DNA of 64,000 nucleotides from positions 1-64,000 of the forward strand of contig JAPSHX010000017.1 of the NCBI GenBank assembly GCA_031179305.1, written 5' to 3'. Under the pieces are notes generated by a model that was not told the DNA's origin, made no database searches, and was given only the letters and a program-made list of their open reading frames with translations. The translations under genes were made by a program, and so were the position numbers. Position 1 is the first letter of the stretch. Every line of letters begins with the position of its first letter. Origin of the DNA: Paenarthrobacter sp. Its GTDB lineage: Bacteria; Actinomycetota; Actinomycetes; Actinomycetales; Micrococcaceae. Of the stretch, positions 54,244-62,637 are shown one piece after another.

Positions 54244-54723
54244 ATGACCACCGCTTCGCACCCCGCCGAACACCACCACATGATGGGGTTGACGCTTCGC
54301 AACACCGCCATGGGCGTTGGCATTGTATTTCTGCTGGTAGGCATCCTGGGCTTCATCCCGGGAATCACCACCAATTTCGGCGCCATGACCTTTGCGGGAC
54401 ATGAATCCGGCGCCATGCTGCTTGGAATCTTCCAAGTATCCATACTCCACAACATCGTTCACCTGCTGTTTGGCGTGGCCGGCTTGGCCATGGCAAGGAA
54501 CGCACGCATGGCCCGCCTGTTCCTCCTGGGCGGCGGCGCCGTGTACATCGTTCTTTGGATCTACGGCCTGGTCATCAACCAGGAAACAGCTGCCAACTTC
54601 GTCCCGTTCAATACGGCTGACAACTGGCTGCACCTGATCCTCGGCGTTGTCATGATTGGGCTGGGCGCCTGGCTGGGCAGGGATGCCATGGACGAAACAA
54701 CCACAGCACGACGGAAGATGTAG
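54244..54723 (+). CDS. DUF4383 membrane protein
   Basis: 159 residues with four helices. Start at ATG 54244 after GGGAGGA; TTG at 54241 is too close to that site. DUF4383 features: LRNTAMGVGIVFLLVGILGFIPG, LLGIFQVSILHNIVHLLFGVAGL and NTADNWLHLILGVVMIGLGAWLG, with conserved His in HNIVHLLFG and NWLHL. A His-rich N-terminus (HPAEHHHMMG) may bind metal. Function unknown. Confidence 0.88.
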   Translation: MTTASHPAEHHHMMGLTLRNTAMGVGIVFLLVGILGFIPGITTNFGAMTFAGHESGAMLLGIFQVSILHNIVHLLFGVAGLAMARNARMARLFLLGGGAVYIVLWIYGLVINQETAANFVPFNTADNWLHLILGVVMIGLGAWLGRDAMDETTTARRKM

Positions 54724-54750
54724 ACCTTCCGCACGGCTTGTAAATCAACG

Positions 54751-54785
54751 ACGGCGACCGCTCCCTTTGAGGGGACGGCCGCCGT
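54751..54785 (+). terminator. Terminator hairpin after DUF4383 gene
   Basis: Arms ACGGCGACCGCTCCC and GGGGACGGCCGCCGT pair at 13 of 15 positions including one G-T; followed by TCTTTG. Lies 27 bases after the stop and could also act on the convergent IclR gene. Confidence 0.65.
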
Positions 54786-54832
54786 TCTTTGTGCCCGCCG
54801 AGTTTCGGGGGGCTCGACGCCGGGCTGCCGGG

Positions 54833-55648
54833 CTACCGCGGGGCGCGGCCACCCAGGCGCGTGGTGACCTTGGCGGCGGCTGCGGCACAGGCTTCACCGA
54901 GGCTGTCCAGGGTGTCCTGCGAAACACGGAATTTCGGCGCGGGGATCAGGACGGACGCCACGATGTCGCCCCGATGGTCATAAACGGGCGATGCCACGCC
55001 GACTTCCTCAATGGACGTTTCTCCGAAGTTCACTGCCCAACCGCGCTTCACGGAGTCCCCTACCCGCTCGAGGTACGCCTCAATTGCCTCCTCGTCCAGA
55101 CCAGGAAGGGTGATCGAACCGCTGCGCAAGAGCTGACGCACCCGATCTTCATTCTCTGCGCCAAGGAACACCTGCACGGACGAACTTAGTGCCTCGCTGT
55201 AGCGCGCCCCCAACGGAGCGAGGTGTTTGACCTGATGCCGGCTGGGGATCTGTTCCACGCACATGGATTCGTTGCCGTTCCACACCATGAGTGCGCTCGT
55301 CTCCCCCGTCCGCTCAGTGAGTTCGCGCAGCACCGGGTAGGCAACCCGGCGTTCTTCGAGTTCCGCCAGGAGCGGGCCCGCCATGGCGATCATTCCCAGC
55401 CCCAAGCGGAACCTGCGCGAATCGACGTCGCGCTCTACAAGGTTCTCCTGTTCCAGCGTCGCGAGGATTCGGGAGACGGTGCTCTTGTGCAGGCTAACGC
55501 GGCCCGCGATTTCGGTGACTCCCAGGAGCGGTTCGTCGGCGGTGAAGCTCCGCAACACGGCGATGGCATTAACGATGACGGAGGTACTTTTGCTGTCGCC
55601 ACTGCCGTTGCTTGTTTCTGGAGCGTCGCTGGATTCCGAAGGAGTCAT
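54833..55648 (-). CDS. IclR-family regulator, probable creatine-catabolism regulator
   Basis: 271 residues from MTPSESSD with AAGGAGTC-like DNA near the start. HTH: SVIVNAIAVLRSFTADEPLLGVTEIAGRVSLHKSTVSRILATLEQENLVERD; IclR ligand domain with SALMVWNGNESMCVEQIPS and GVASPVYDHRGDIVASVLIPAP. It follows creatinase by 71 bases on the same strand, which suggests that it controls creatinase and transporter genes. Confidence 0.9.
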   Translation of the reverse strand: MTPSESSDAPETSNGSGDSKSTSVIVNAIAVLRSFTADEPLLGVTEIAGRVSLHKSTVSRILATLEQENLVERDVDSRRFRLGLGMIAMAGPLLAELEERRVAYPVLRELTERTGETSALMVWNGNESMCVEQIPSRHQVKHLAPLGARYSEALSSSVQVFLGAENEDRVRQLLRSGSITLPGLDEEAIEAYLERVGDSVKRGWAVNFGETSIEEVGVASPVYDHRGDIVASVLIPAPKFRVSQDTLDSLGEACAAAAAKVTTRLGGRAPR

Positions 55649-55719
55649 GGTTTCACTATATTTCGATTGGGCAGGCGCACCGGCCGGTGGACACCACGCT
55701 GTGCCCACCGGCCGGGTCA

Positions 55720-56976
55720 CTAGGCTCCGATGATGTTGTACTCGGGGCCGAACGGGAACTTGGTGATGTTCTCTGCACCGTCGTCACCGACTACCAGGAT
55801 GTCGTGCTCGCGGTATCCGCCCGCACCCGGCTGCCCTTCCAGCACCGTGATCATCGGTTCCATGGAGACCACCATGCCCGGCTCCAGAACGGTGTCGATG
55901 TCCTCACGCAGCTCCAGGCCCGCTTCGCGTCCGTAGTAGTGGCTCAGCACGCCGAACGAGTGGCCGTAGCCGAACGTGCGGTTGGCCAGCAAGCCACGGC
56001 TGATGTAGATCTCGTTGAGCTCGGCAGCGATGTCCTTGCAGACCGCACCTGGCTTGATGAGTTCCAGGCCGCGCTTGTGGACCTCCACATTGATGTTCCA
56101 CAGTTCCAGGGAGCGGGCATCTGGTTCGCCATAGAACAGGGTGCGCTCCAGTGCGGTGTAGTAGCCGCTGGTCATGGGGAAGCAATTCAGGGACAGGATG
56201 TCGTGTTCCTGGATCTTGCGGGTGGTGGCCCAGTTGTGCGCGCCGTCGGTGTTGATGCCGGACTGGAACCAAACCCAGGTGTCACGGATTTCAGAGTCCG
56301 GGAACGTGCGGGCAATCTCGTGGACCATGGCTTCCGTGCCGATCAAAGCAACCTCGTACTCGGTGATCCCGGCTGTGATGGCGTTGCGGATGGCTTCGCC
56401 GCCGAGGTCACCAATTCGGGCGCCGTGCTTGATGACCGCAATCTCCTCTTCCGACTTGATCATCCGCTGACGCATCGCTGCCTGCGCAACATCCACCAGC
56501 GTCGCCCCGGAGAAGGCGGCCTGGATCTTGTTGCGGTTGTCGAGCGGCAGCGAGTCATCTTCGACGCCGATGCGGCGCGGGTTGATGCCGCGGGTGCGCA
56601 GCACCTCCTGGATGGCGTGGATGTAATTGTCACGGCGCCAGTCCGTGTACACCAGGTTGTCACCATAGCTGCGGCGCCAAGGCATCCCGGCGTCGATATT
56701 CGCCGTAATGGTGACGGTGTCTTCCTTGGTGACCACCATGCCGTAGGAGCGGCCGAAGTAGGTGAAGAGGAAGTCCGAGTAGTACTTGATGGAGTGGTAG
56801 CTGGTGAGGATGACGGCGTCGAGGTCCTTCTCGGCCATGATGCTGCGGAGGCCGCTGAGGCGCCGCTCAAACTCGACGTCGGAGAAGGTCAGCGAGACCT
56901 TCTCGCCATTCTTGAGGACCTTGGTGCGCTCGAGGTTGGCCACATCGTTGACGGCCTCGTTCTGGGTGATTGTCAT
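55720..56976 (-). CDS. Creatinase (creatine amidinohydrolase)
   Basis: 418-residue pita-bread-fold enzyme of the M24/creatinase group, close to the usual 400-410. Catalytic His in SGINTDGAHNW (about residue 247); later VVSMEPMITVLEGQPGAGGYREHD. It hydrolyses creatine to sarcosine and urea. An aminopeptidase role is less likely since the sarcosine oxidase and transporter genes lie beside it. ATG after AAAGGAA. Confidence 0.9.
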   Translation of the reverse strand: MTITQNEAVNDVANLERTKVLKNGEKVSLTFSDVEFERRLSGLRSIMAEKDLDAVILTSYHSIKYYSDFLFTYFGRSYGMVVTKEDTVTITANIDAGMPWRRSYGDNLVYTDWRRDNYIHAIQEVLRTRGINPRRIGVEDDSLPLDNRNKIQAAFSGATLVDVAQAAMRQRMIKSEEEIAVIKHGARIGDLGGEAIRNAITAGITEYEVALIGTEAMVHEIARTFPDSEIRDTWVWFQSGINTDGAHNWATTRKIQEHDILSLNCFPMTSGYYTALERTLFYGEPDARSLELWNINVEVHKRGLELIKPGAVCKDIAAELNEIYISRGLLANRTFGYGHSFGVLSHYYGREAGLELREDIDTVLEPGMVVSMEPMITVLEGQPGAGGYREHDILVVGDDGAENITKFPFGPEYNIIGA

Positions 56977-57003
56977 GGTGGTTCCTTTCAATAGGTGGTT
57001 GTA

Positions 57004-58362
57004 CTAGTCCTGCAGCAGAGGCTTTTTGGAAGTCTCGGCGGCGAACAGGACTGCGATGAGGGAAACTATGGCGGCGGCAACGAGGTACCAGCCGGGGGCA
57101 AGTTTGCTGGCGGTCATGCCGATCAGGAGGGTTGCCATGAATGGTGCGGTGCCTCCGAACAGGGCGTTGGAGAGGTTGAAGCTGACGGCGAAGCCTGTGT
57201 AGCGGACCTTCGTGGGGAAGAGTTCGGCGAGGAAACTGGGCAGGGTGCCGTCGTTGAGGGTGAGCATGCCGCCCAGCAGGATCTGCACCAGGACGATCAC
57301 CAGGAAGTTGCGGGTGTCCAGGAGCATGAACGCTGGCACCGTCAGCAATATGAAGAGGACTGAAGCGGTGATGAGCATGCGCTTTCGCCCGAATTTGTCC
57401 GAAGCGATGCCCGTCAGGAAGATAAAGCCGATGTAGCTGGCCAGCGCGATGGTGGTGGCCAGGAACGACTCCGTGGCACCGAAGCCCAACTCCTCCGATA
57501 GGTAGGTGGGCATGTAGCTGAGGATCACGTAGAAGCCGACGGCGTTCAGCAGCACCGCACCTGTGGCGATGATCAACTGTTTCTTGTACGTCTTGAACAT
57601 TGCCAACGCGGGAGCCTTGACGCCGTCGTCCTTCTCGGCCAGTTCACGGAACGCCGGAGTGTCCTCCAGCTTGGTGCGAATGTACCGGCCGATCAGACCC
57701 ATGGGCGCGGCGAGCAGGAACGGCAACCGCCAGCCCCACTCGTTGAGCTGCTCCGCGCTAAGTACTGACGTCAGCAGGGCGGCAAGCAAGGATCCCAACA
57801 GCAGGCCCGCTGCAGTACTGGCAGGCACGACGGCGGCATAGAGTCCGCGTCGATTGGGCGGGGCATACTCCACCAGGAAGGCGGAAGCTCCCGCGTACTC
57901 GCCGGCTGCGGAGAATCCTTGGACGACTCTTACAAGCAGGAGCAGGATCGGCGCCATCACGCCAATGGTGGCGTAGCCCGGTATCAGTGCGATGCAGAAC
58001 GTGGCTACTGACATCAGCAAGATCGAGAGGGACAACGCCTGCTTTCGTCCGAGGCGATCGCCGATATGTCCCCAGATGAAACCACCAAGCGGCCTCACGA
58101 AGAAGCTGATGGCGAAGACCCCGAAGGTTGCCAGGAGGGCTGTCTGACGGTCTGACTCCGGGAAGAAAACTGTTGAGATGATGCCGGCCAAATAGCCGTA
58201 AACGGCGTAGTCGAACCATTCAACAAAGTTGCCGATGAAGCTGGCCGTGACCACTCGTCGTCGAGTGTCCTTGCTGACTGTGTTGTTAGGGCTGAGGGTG
58301 TGGTTGGAGCCGGAGGCGGGCGAAACACCTTGCTCGGCTGCCACAGAGGATTCATTGCTCAT
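57004..58362 (-). CDS. MHS-family major facilitator (probable creatine or sarcosine importer)
   Basis: 452 residues with 12 helices. Metabolite:H+ symporter signature VTASFIGNFVEWFDYAVYGYLAGIISTVFFPESDRQTALLATFGVFAISFFVRPLGGFIWGHIGDRLGRK, and RVVQGFSAAGEYAGASAFLVEYAP. Start MSNESS with GGTGGA upstream. Creatinase follows 27 bases later. Substrate is inferred from context. Confidence 0.9.
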   Translation of the reverse strand: MSNESSVAAEQGVSPASGSNHTLSPNNTVSKDTRRRVVTASFIGNFVEWFDYAVYGYLAGIISTVFFPESDRQTALLATFGVFAISFFVRPLGGFIWGHIGDRLGRKQALSLSILLMSVATFCIALIPGYATIGVMAPILLLLVRVVQGFSAAGEYAGASAFLVEYAPPNRRGLYAAVVPASTAAGLLLGSLLAALLTSVLSAEQLNEWGWRLPFLLAAPMGLIGRYIRTKLEDTPAFRELAEKDDGVKAPALAMFKTYKKQLIIATGAVLLNAVGFYVILSYMPTYLSEELGFGATESFLATTIALASYIGFIFLTGIASDKFGRKRMLITASVLFILLTVPAFMLLDTRNFLVIVLVQILLGGMLTLNDGTLPSFLAELFPTKVRYTGFAVSFNLSNALFGGTAPFMATLLIGMTASKLAPGWYLVAAAIVSLIAVLFAAETSKKPLLQD

Positions 58363-58383
58363 GTGTCCACCAAAATCATTGGG

Positions 58384-58408
58384 GTTGCATTCAACGCAAC
58401 GCTGTTGC
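58384..58408. promoter_or_regulatory. GTTGC/GCAAC operator array upstream of the transporter
   Basis: GTTGC (58384), GCAAC (58396) and GTTGC (58404) alternate in orientation, giving GTTGC-7-GCAAC and GCAAC-3-GTTGC palindromes 22-46 bases before the MFS start. More copies occur at 58528-58537 (TGTTGCAACA) and 58549-58553. Confidence 0.55.
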
Positions 58409-58440
58409 ACCAGAGTATGTGTGAGCGACGCCACGGTCAA

Positions 58441-58751
58441 GGGTCAATATGAAAGTAACAAGGAGCATTGAAAGTTCGCAGCTGCGGGAGAACCGGCTTC
58501 CCCGCAGAATTTGGCAGGCATGACGCCTGTTGCAACAGTAGGAACATTGTTGCGTCAGAGGAGCATTCGACGGCCCTTAAGCTCCTGTGCCACAGAAAAG
58601 GACGGGAGACAGCTACGCGCGTAGGAGCCACCACGGATGATCAGCGACACCCAAATACAGGAGGCCTCACTGAATATGCGCAGCGCGCAGGAATTCGGGG
58701 CCAGAGAGCGACCCGCCAAGCACGCGGGACGTGAGAGGGCGTTCGGAAGCT
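58441..58751. other. 311-bp intergenic region
   Basis: Between the GntR stop and the MFS promoter on the minus strand. It contains the palindrome TGTTGCAACA at 58528-58537 and a hairpin CTGCGGG/CCCGCAG near 58482-58507. I checked for a glycine or guanidine riboswitch and did not recognise one. An 88-codon frame on the plus strand (58468-58734) has no protein-like composition. Confidence 0.5.
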
Positions 58752-59423
58752 CTAGAGGACCTTGCGGATGGTCTCTTCGAAGCTGACTACGTGGTGCAGG
58801 GCGAGCTCGGCGGCGCGTTCTTCGTCGCCGTCAGCTATGGCCGTGAGGAGGTCGGCGTGCTCGGAGATGTGACCGGAAACGGAAGGCATTTTTTCGAGCA
58901 TGTGGCACCAGATTCGGGTGGCCAGGTTGTCATAACGAATGAGGACGTCTTCGAGGTGCGCGTTGGCGGAAGCCTTGTAGATGAGTCGGTGCACTTGGAT
59001 GTCGTACCGCATGAGTTCTTGGGAGGAGTTGTCCCTGCCTTCAAGATCACGGATTGCAGCGGCGACAGCGCGGAGCTCCGAGCGCATGGCAGGGCTGGCC
59101 ATGCGGGCGGCTTTCCTGGAGGCGAGCGGCTCCAGGAGTTCGCGGATCTCGGAAACTTCGGCAAGCTGGGTAATGTCCACCCCGGTGGCGAACGTACCGC
59201 GCCTCGGATAGGACACCACGAGGTGGTCGCTTTCGAGTCGCTTGATGGCCTCCCGAACGGGAGTGCGTCCGATCCCCAGTTCAGCAGCGATTTGGCCGTC
59301 GTTGATGGGGTCGCCGGGTTTCACATCCAGCATGATGAGCCTGTCACGCAGCAGCAGGTAAGCGTTCTCCGCCAGGGACGAACCCTGCGGAGTTGATTCC
59401 AGTGCTTCCAATGCGGCGCTCAT
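58752..59423 (-). CDS. GntR-family (FCD) regulator of the glyA-sox operon
   Basis: 223 residues: winged helix SLAENAYLLLRDRLIMLDVKPGDPINDGQIAAELGIGRTPVREAIKRLESDHLVVSYPRRGTFATGV, then FCD domain (RYDIQVHRLIYKASANAHLEDVL and ISEHADLLTAIADGDEERA, metal ligands). Divergent from glyA across 150 bases that contain a promoter with an overlapping inverted repeat. It probably senses glycine, sarcosine or serine. Confidence 0.9.
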   Translation of the reverse strand: MSAALEALESTPQGSSLAENAYLLLRDRLIMLDVKPGDPINDGQIAAELGIGRTPVREAIKRLESDHLVVSYPRRGTFATGVDITQLAEVSEIRELLEPLASRKAARMASPAMRSELRAVAAAIRDLEGRDNSSQELMRYDIQVHRLIYKASANAHLEDVLIRYDNLATRIWCHMLEKMPSVSGHISEHADLLTAIADGDEERAAELALHHVVSFEETIRKVL

Positions 59424-59476
59424 TGCTCTCTCCCGTCGTCCTACTTCAGTCTGCTGGATGAGTTACCGCAGACCTG

Positions 59477-59515
59477 TTGACGACCATGTGATCTTCAACA
59501 TACTATGGCAATAGT
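59477..59515 (+). promoter_or_regulatory. glyA-sox promoter with overlapping operator
   Basis: Minus-35 TTGACG (59477-59482), an 18-base spacer, and minus-10 TACTAT (59501-59506). The inverted repeat ACTAT-GGCA-ATAGT (59502-59515) overlaps the minus-10, where the divergent GntR protein could block polymerase. The glyA ATG lies 58 bases further on. Confidence 0.65.
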
Positions 59516-59573
59516 TCTAATATATCAGTTGCCTAACAGTCGGCCACTAGACAAGCTTTTGAAGGAGAACACC

Positions 59574-60959
59574 ATGGTTGAACCGCTGATCCGCCCGCTC
59601 GCCCAGGCGGACCCGGAGGTCGATCAGGCGATCGCCCAGGAACTCATCCGCCAGCAGTCCACGCTGGAAATGATCGCCTCCGAAAACTTCGCCCCAACGG
59701 CCGTCATGGAAGCCCAGGGATCGGTGCTGACCAATAAGTACGCCGAGGGATACCCAGGCAAGCGCTACTACGGCGGCTGCGAACACGTTGATGTGATCGA
59801 GCAGCTGGCGATTGACCGCTTGAAGTCCCTGTTCGGCGCAGAATTCGCCAACGTCCAGCCGCACTCCGGCGCACAGGCCAACGCCTCGGCCATGCACGCG
59901 CTGATCACTCCGGGCGACACCATCATGGGCCTGAACCTCGCCCACGGCGGACACCTGACCCACGGCATGCGCATCAACTTCTCCGGCAAGCTGTACAAAG
60001 TTGTTCCTTACGGCGTTCGCGAGGACACTCACACCGTAGATATGGCTGAAGTTGAGCGCCTCGCCCTCGAGAGCAAGCCGCAGCTGATCGTCGCCGGCTG
60101 GTCCGCTTACTCCCGCCAGCTGGACTTCGCCGAATTCCGCCGCATCGCGGACCTGGTGGGCGCCTACCTCATGGTGGACATGGCCCACTTCGCGGGTCTC
60201 GTCGCCGCAGGTCTCCACCCCAGCCCGGTACCGCACGCCCACATCGTCACCAGCACAACCCACAAGACCCTTGGTGGCCCTCGCGGTGGTGTGATTCTCA
60301 CCAACGACGCCGACATCGCCAAGAAGGTGAACTCCGCCGTCTTCCCCGGCCAGCAAGGTGGACCGCTGGAACACGTCATCGCTGCCAAGGCCGTAGCTTT
60401 CAAGATGGCCGCGGAGCCGGAATTCCAGGAACGCCAGGTCCGCGTTCTCGAAGGCTCAAAGATCCTTGCCCAGCGACTTCTCCAAGAAGACGTAGCTGCA
60501 GCCGGCATCTCGGTTGTCAGCGGCGGAACAGACGTCCACCTGGTCCTCGCCGACCTCCGCCACTCCGTCCTCAACGGCCAGCAGGCCGAAGACACGCTGC
60601 ACCGAATTGGCATCACGGTCAACCGCAACGCAGTGCCCTTCGACCCCCGCCCGCCGATGGTTTCGTCCGGTCTGCGCATCGGCACCCCTGCCCTCGCCGC
60701 CCGCGGTTTCGGCGCCGAGGACTTCACCGAAGTCTCTGACATCATCGCGACGGCGTTGATCGCCGCAGCGAACAGCGGCACCAAAGCAGACGGCACCGAA
60801 GCAGGCACCGAAGCTGACGTCACCTTGGACGACGCCACCGCCGTCGAGCTTCGCCGCCGCGTGACCGCACTGGCGGAGAAGTTCCCGCTTTACCCGCACC
60901 TTTCCAATAACGGCAATGGCGCCGTAACCGAAGCAGAACTGATTGGAGCAGCCCAGTGA
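59574..60959 (+). CDS. glyA: Serine hydroxymethyltransferase
   Basis: 461 residues, PLP enzyme. It takes the one-carbon unit released from sarcosine (as methylene-tetrahydrofolate) and glycine to make serine. PLP lysine in [13 protein letters not shown] (K231); other blocks [55 protein letters not shown] after GAAGGAGA. A Thr/Ala/Glu-rich insertion ([19 protein letters not shown]) sits near the C-terminus. This copy belongs to sarcosine breakdown; a housekeeping copy is expected elsewhere. Confidence 0.96.
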   Translation: MVEPLIRPLAQADPEVDQAIAQELIRQQSTLEMIASENFAPTAVMEAQGSVLTNKYAEGYPGKRYYGGCEHVDVIEQLAIDRLKSLFGAEFANVQPHSGAQANASAMHALITPGDTIMGLNLAHGGHLTHGMRINFSGKLYKVVPYGVREDTHTVDMAEVERLALESKPQLIVAGWSAYSRQLDFAEFRRIADLVGAYLMVDMAHFAGLVAAGLHPSPVPHAHIVTSTTHKTLGGPRGGVILTNDADIAKKVNSAVFPGQQGGPLEHVIAAKAVAFKMAAEPEFQERQVRVLEGSKILAQRLLQEDVAAAGISVVSGGTDVHLVLADLRHSVLNGQQAEDTLHRIGITVNRNAVPFDPRPPMVSSGLRIGTPALAARGFGAEDFTEVSDIIATALIAAANSGTKADGTEAGTEADVTLDDATAVELRRRVTALAEKFPLYPHLSNNGNGAVTEAELIGAAQ

Positions 60960-62176
60960 GTGCAGACCACCTCCCCGAACACCCGGACTTCCTCTGGCGC
61001 AACCCGGAACCGAAGAAAAGCTACGACGCAGTGATTGTGGGCGGCGGCGGGCACGGCCTCGCCACCGCATACTTCCTGGCGAAGAACCACGGCATGACCA
61101 ACATCGCCATCCTGGAAAAGGGCTGGCTGGCCGGTGGAAACATGGCCCGTAACACCACCATCATCCGTTCCAACTACCTCTGGGACGAGAGCGCCGCCAT
61201 TTATGAGCACGCCCTCAAACTCTGGGAGATCCTCCCGGAAGAGTTGGAGTACGACTTCCTGTTCAGCCAGCGTGGCGTTATGAACCTGGCCCACACTTTG
61301 GGTGATGTCCGCGAAAGCGTTCGCCGCGTGGGCGCCAACAGGCTCAACGGCGTGGACGCTGAATGGCTGGACCCGGAGCAGGTCAAGGAACTCTGCCCCA
61401 TCCTGAACATCAGCGACAACATCCGCTACCCGGTTATGGGCGCCACGTACCAGCCGCGTGCAGGCATCGCCAAGCACGACCACGTTGCATGGGCCTTCGC
61501 CCGCAAATGCGATGAACTCGGTGTGGACATCATCCAGAACTGTGAAGTCACCGGCTTCGTCAAGGACGGCAACCGCGTCACCGGCGTCAAGACCACCCGC
61601 GGCAATATCAACACCGAGAAGGTGGGCCTCTGCGCCGCCGGCCACAGCTCGGTACTGGCAGAAATGGCAGGCTTCCGCCTGCCGATCCAGTCGCACCCGC
61701 TCCAGGCACTGGTTTCGGAACTGCACGAGCCGGTCCACCCCACGGTGGTCATGTCCAACCACGTTCACGTGTACGTCTCCCAGGCCCACAAGGGCGAACT
61801 GGTGATGGGCGCCGGCGTGGACTCCTACAACGGCTACGGCCAGCGCGGTTCGTTCCACGTGATCGAGGAGCAGATGGCAGCCGCCGTGGAGCTCTTCCCG
61901 ATTTTCGCCCGGGCCCACGTGCTCCGGACCTGGGGCGGGATCGTGGACACCACGTTGGACGCCTCTCCGATCGTTGGCCTTTCACCTGTGGAGAACATGT
62001 TCGTCAACTGCGGTTGGGGAACGGGCGGCTTCAAGGGCACCCCGGCAGCGGGCCTGACCTTCGCCCACACCATCGCCACCGGCGCTCCTCACAAGCTGAA
62101 CAAGCCCTTCGCCCTGGAACGCTTCGAAACCGGAGCCTTGATCGACGAACACGGCGCCGCAGCCGTGGCCCACTAG
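60956..62176 (+). CDS. soxB: Sarcosine oxidase subunit beta
   Basis: 406-residue FAD and FMN-binding subunit of heterotetrameric sarcosine oxidase. FAD loop [22 protein letters not shown]; conserved [12 protein letters not shown]; substrate side [20 protein letters not shown] and C-terminal [20 protein letters not shown] start overlapping the glyA stop by 4 bases. The complex oxidises sarcosine to glycine, formaldehyde equivalent and hydrogen peroxide. Confidence 0.95.
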   Translation: MSADHLPEHPDFLWRNPEPKKSYDAVIVGGGGHGLATAYFLAKNHGMTNIAILEKGWLAGGNMARNTTIIRSNYLWDESAAIYEHALKLWEILPEELEYDFLFSQRGVMNLAHTLGDVRESVRRVGANRLNGVDAEWLDPEQVKELCPILNISDNIRYPVMGATYQPRAGIAKHDHVAWAFARKCDELGVDIIQNCEVTGFVKDGNRVTGVKTTRGNINTEKVGLCAAGHSSVLAEMAGFRLPIQSHPLQALVSELHEPVHPTVVMSNHVHVYVSQAHKGELVMGAGVDSYNGYGQRGSFHVIEEQMAAAVELFPIFARAHVLRTWGGIVDTTLDASPIVGLSPVENMFVNCGWGTGGFKGTPAAGLTFAHTIATGAPHKLNKPFALERFETGALIDEHGAAAVAH

Positions 62177-62197
62177 CCAGGACAGGACAGGAAAAAC

Positions 62198-62635
62198 ATG
62201 CTTCTCATTTCATGCCCCAACTGCGGGCCACGCGACGAAACCGAATTCCACTACGGCGGCCAGGCACACATCGCCTACCCGGAGAACCCCAACGACCTCA
62301 CGGACCGCGAATGGGCTGAGTACCTGTTCTACCGGGAAAACACCAAGGGCACCTTCGCCGAGCGCTGGGTCCACAGCACCGGCTGCCGCCAATGGTTCAA
62401 CATGCTCCGCGACACCGTGAGCTACGAAATCCACTCCATCTACGCAATGGGCCAGCCCCGCCCCGACCTCGCTAAGAGTACGGCGGCAGGAACAGGCACA
62501 ACCCCCACGAGCGAACCGGCCCAGCCCGGCGAGTTCACCCAAAGCGGCGACTTCGGCCAAGCAGGCGAACCAGGCCTCGCACCCGGGGCCGCAACAACAG
62601 GCGCCACAGCACCCACCTCCTCGGAAGGAGTCTAG
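62198..62635 (+). CDS. soxD: Sarcosine oxidase subunit delta
   Basis: 145 residues. The zinc-binding N-terminal part is typical: LISCPNCGPRDETEFHYGGQAHIAYP and RWVHSTGCRQWFNMLRDTVSYEIHSIYAMG, with Cys, Cys, His and Cys ligands. SoxD is normally about 100 residues; here about 45 Gly/Thr/Ala/Pro-rich residues follow after RPDLAKS. It ends two bases before soxA. Confidence 0.93.
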   Translation: MLLISCPNCGPRDETEFHYGGQAHIAYPENPNDLTDREWAEYLFYRENTKGTFAERWVHSTGCRQWFNMLRDTVSYEIHSIYAMGQPRPDLAKSTAAGTGTTPTSEPAQPGEFTQSGDFGQAGEPGLAPGAATTGATAPTSSEGV

Positions 62636-62637
62636 AA

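Noticed and set aside
55612-56994. 460-codon plus-strand frame opposite creatinase
   Set aside because: Creatinase motifs are on the other strand; the product here has no recognisable domain.
58468-58734. 88-codon plus-strand frame in the gap before glyA
   Set aside because: No ribosome site, no family, and composition unlike protein.
58441-58751. Glycine or guanidine riboswitch in front of the creatine transporter
   Set aside because: Neither the paired aptamer of the glycine switch nor the ACGR loops of the guanidine switches are present.
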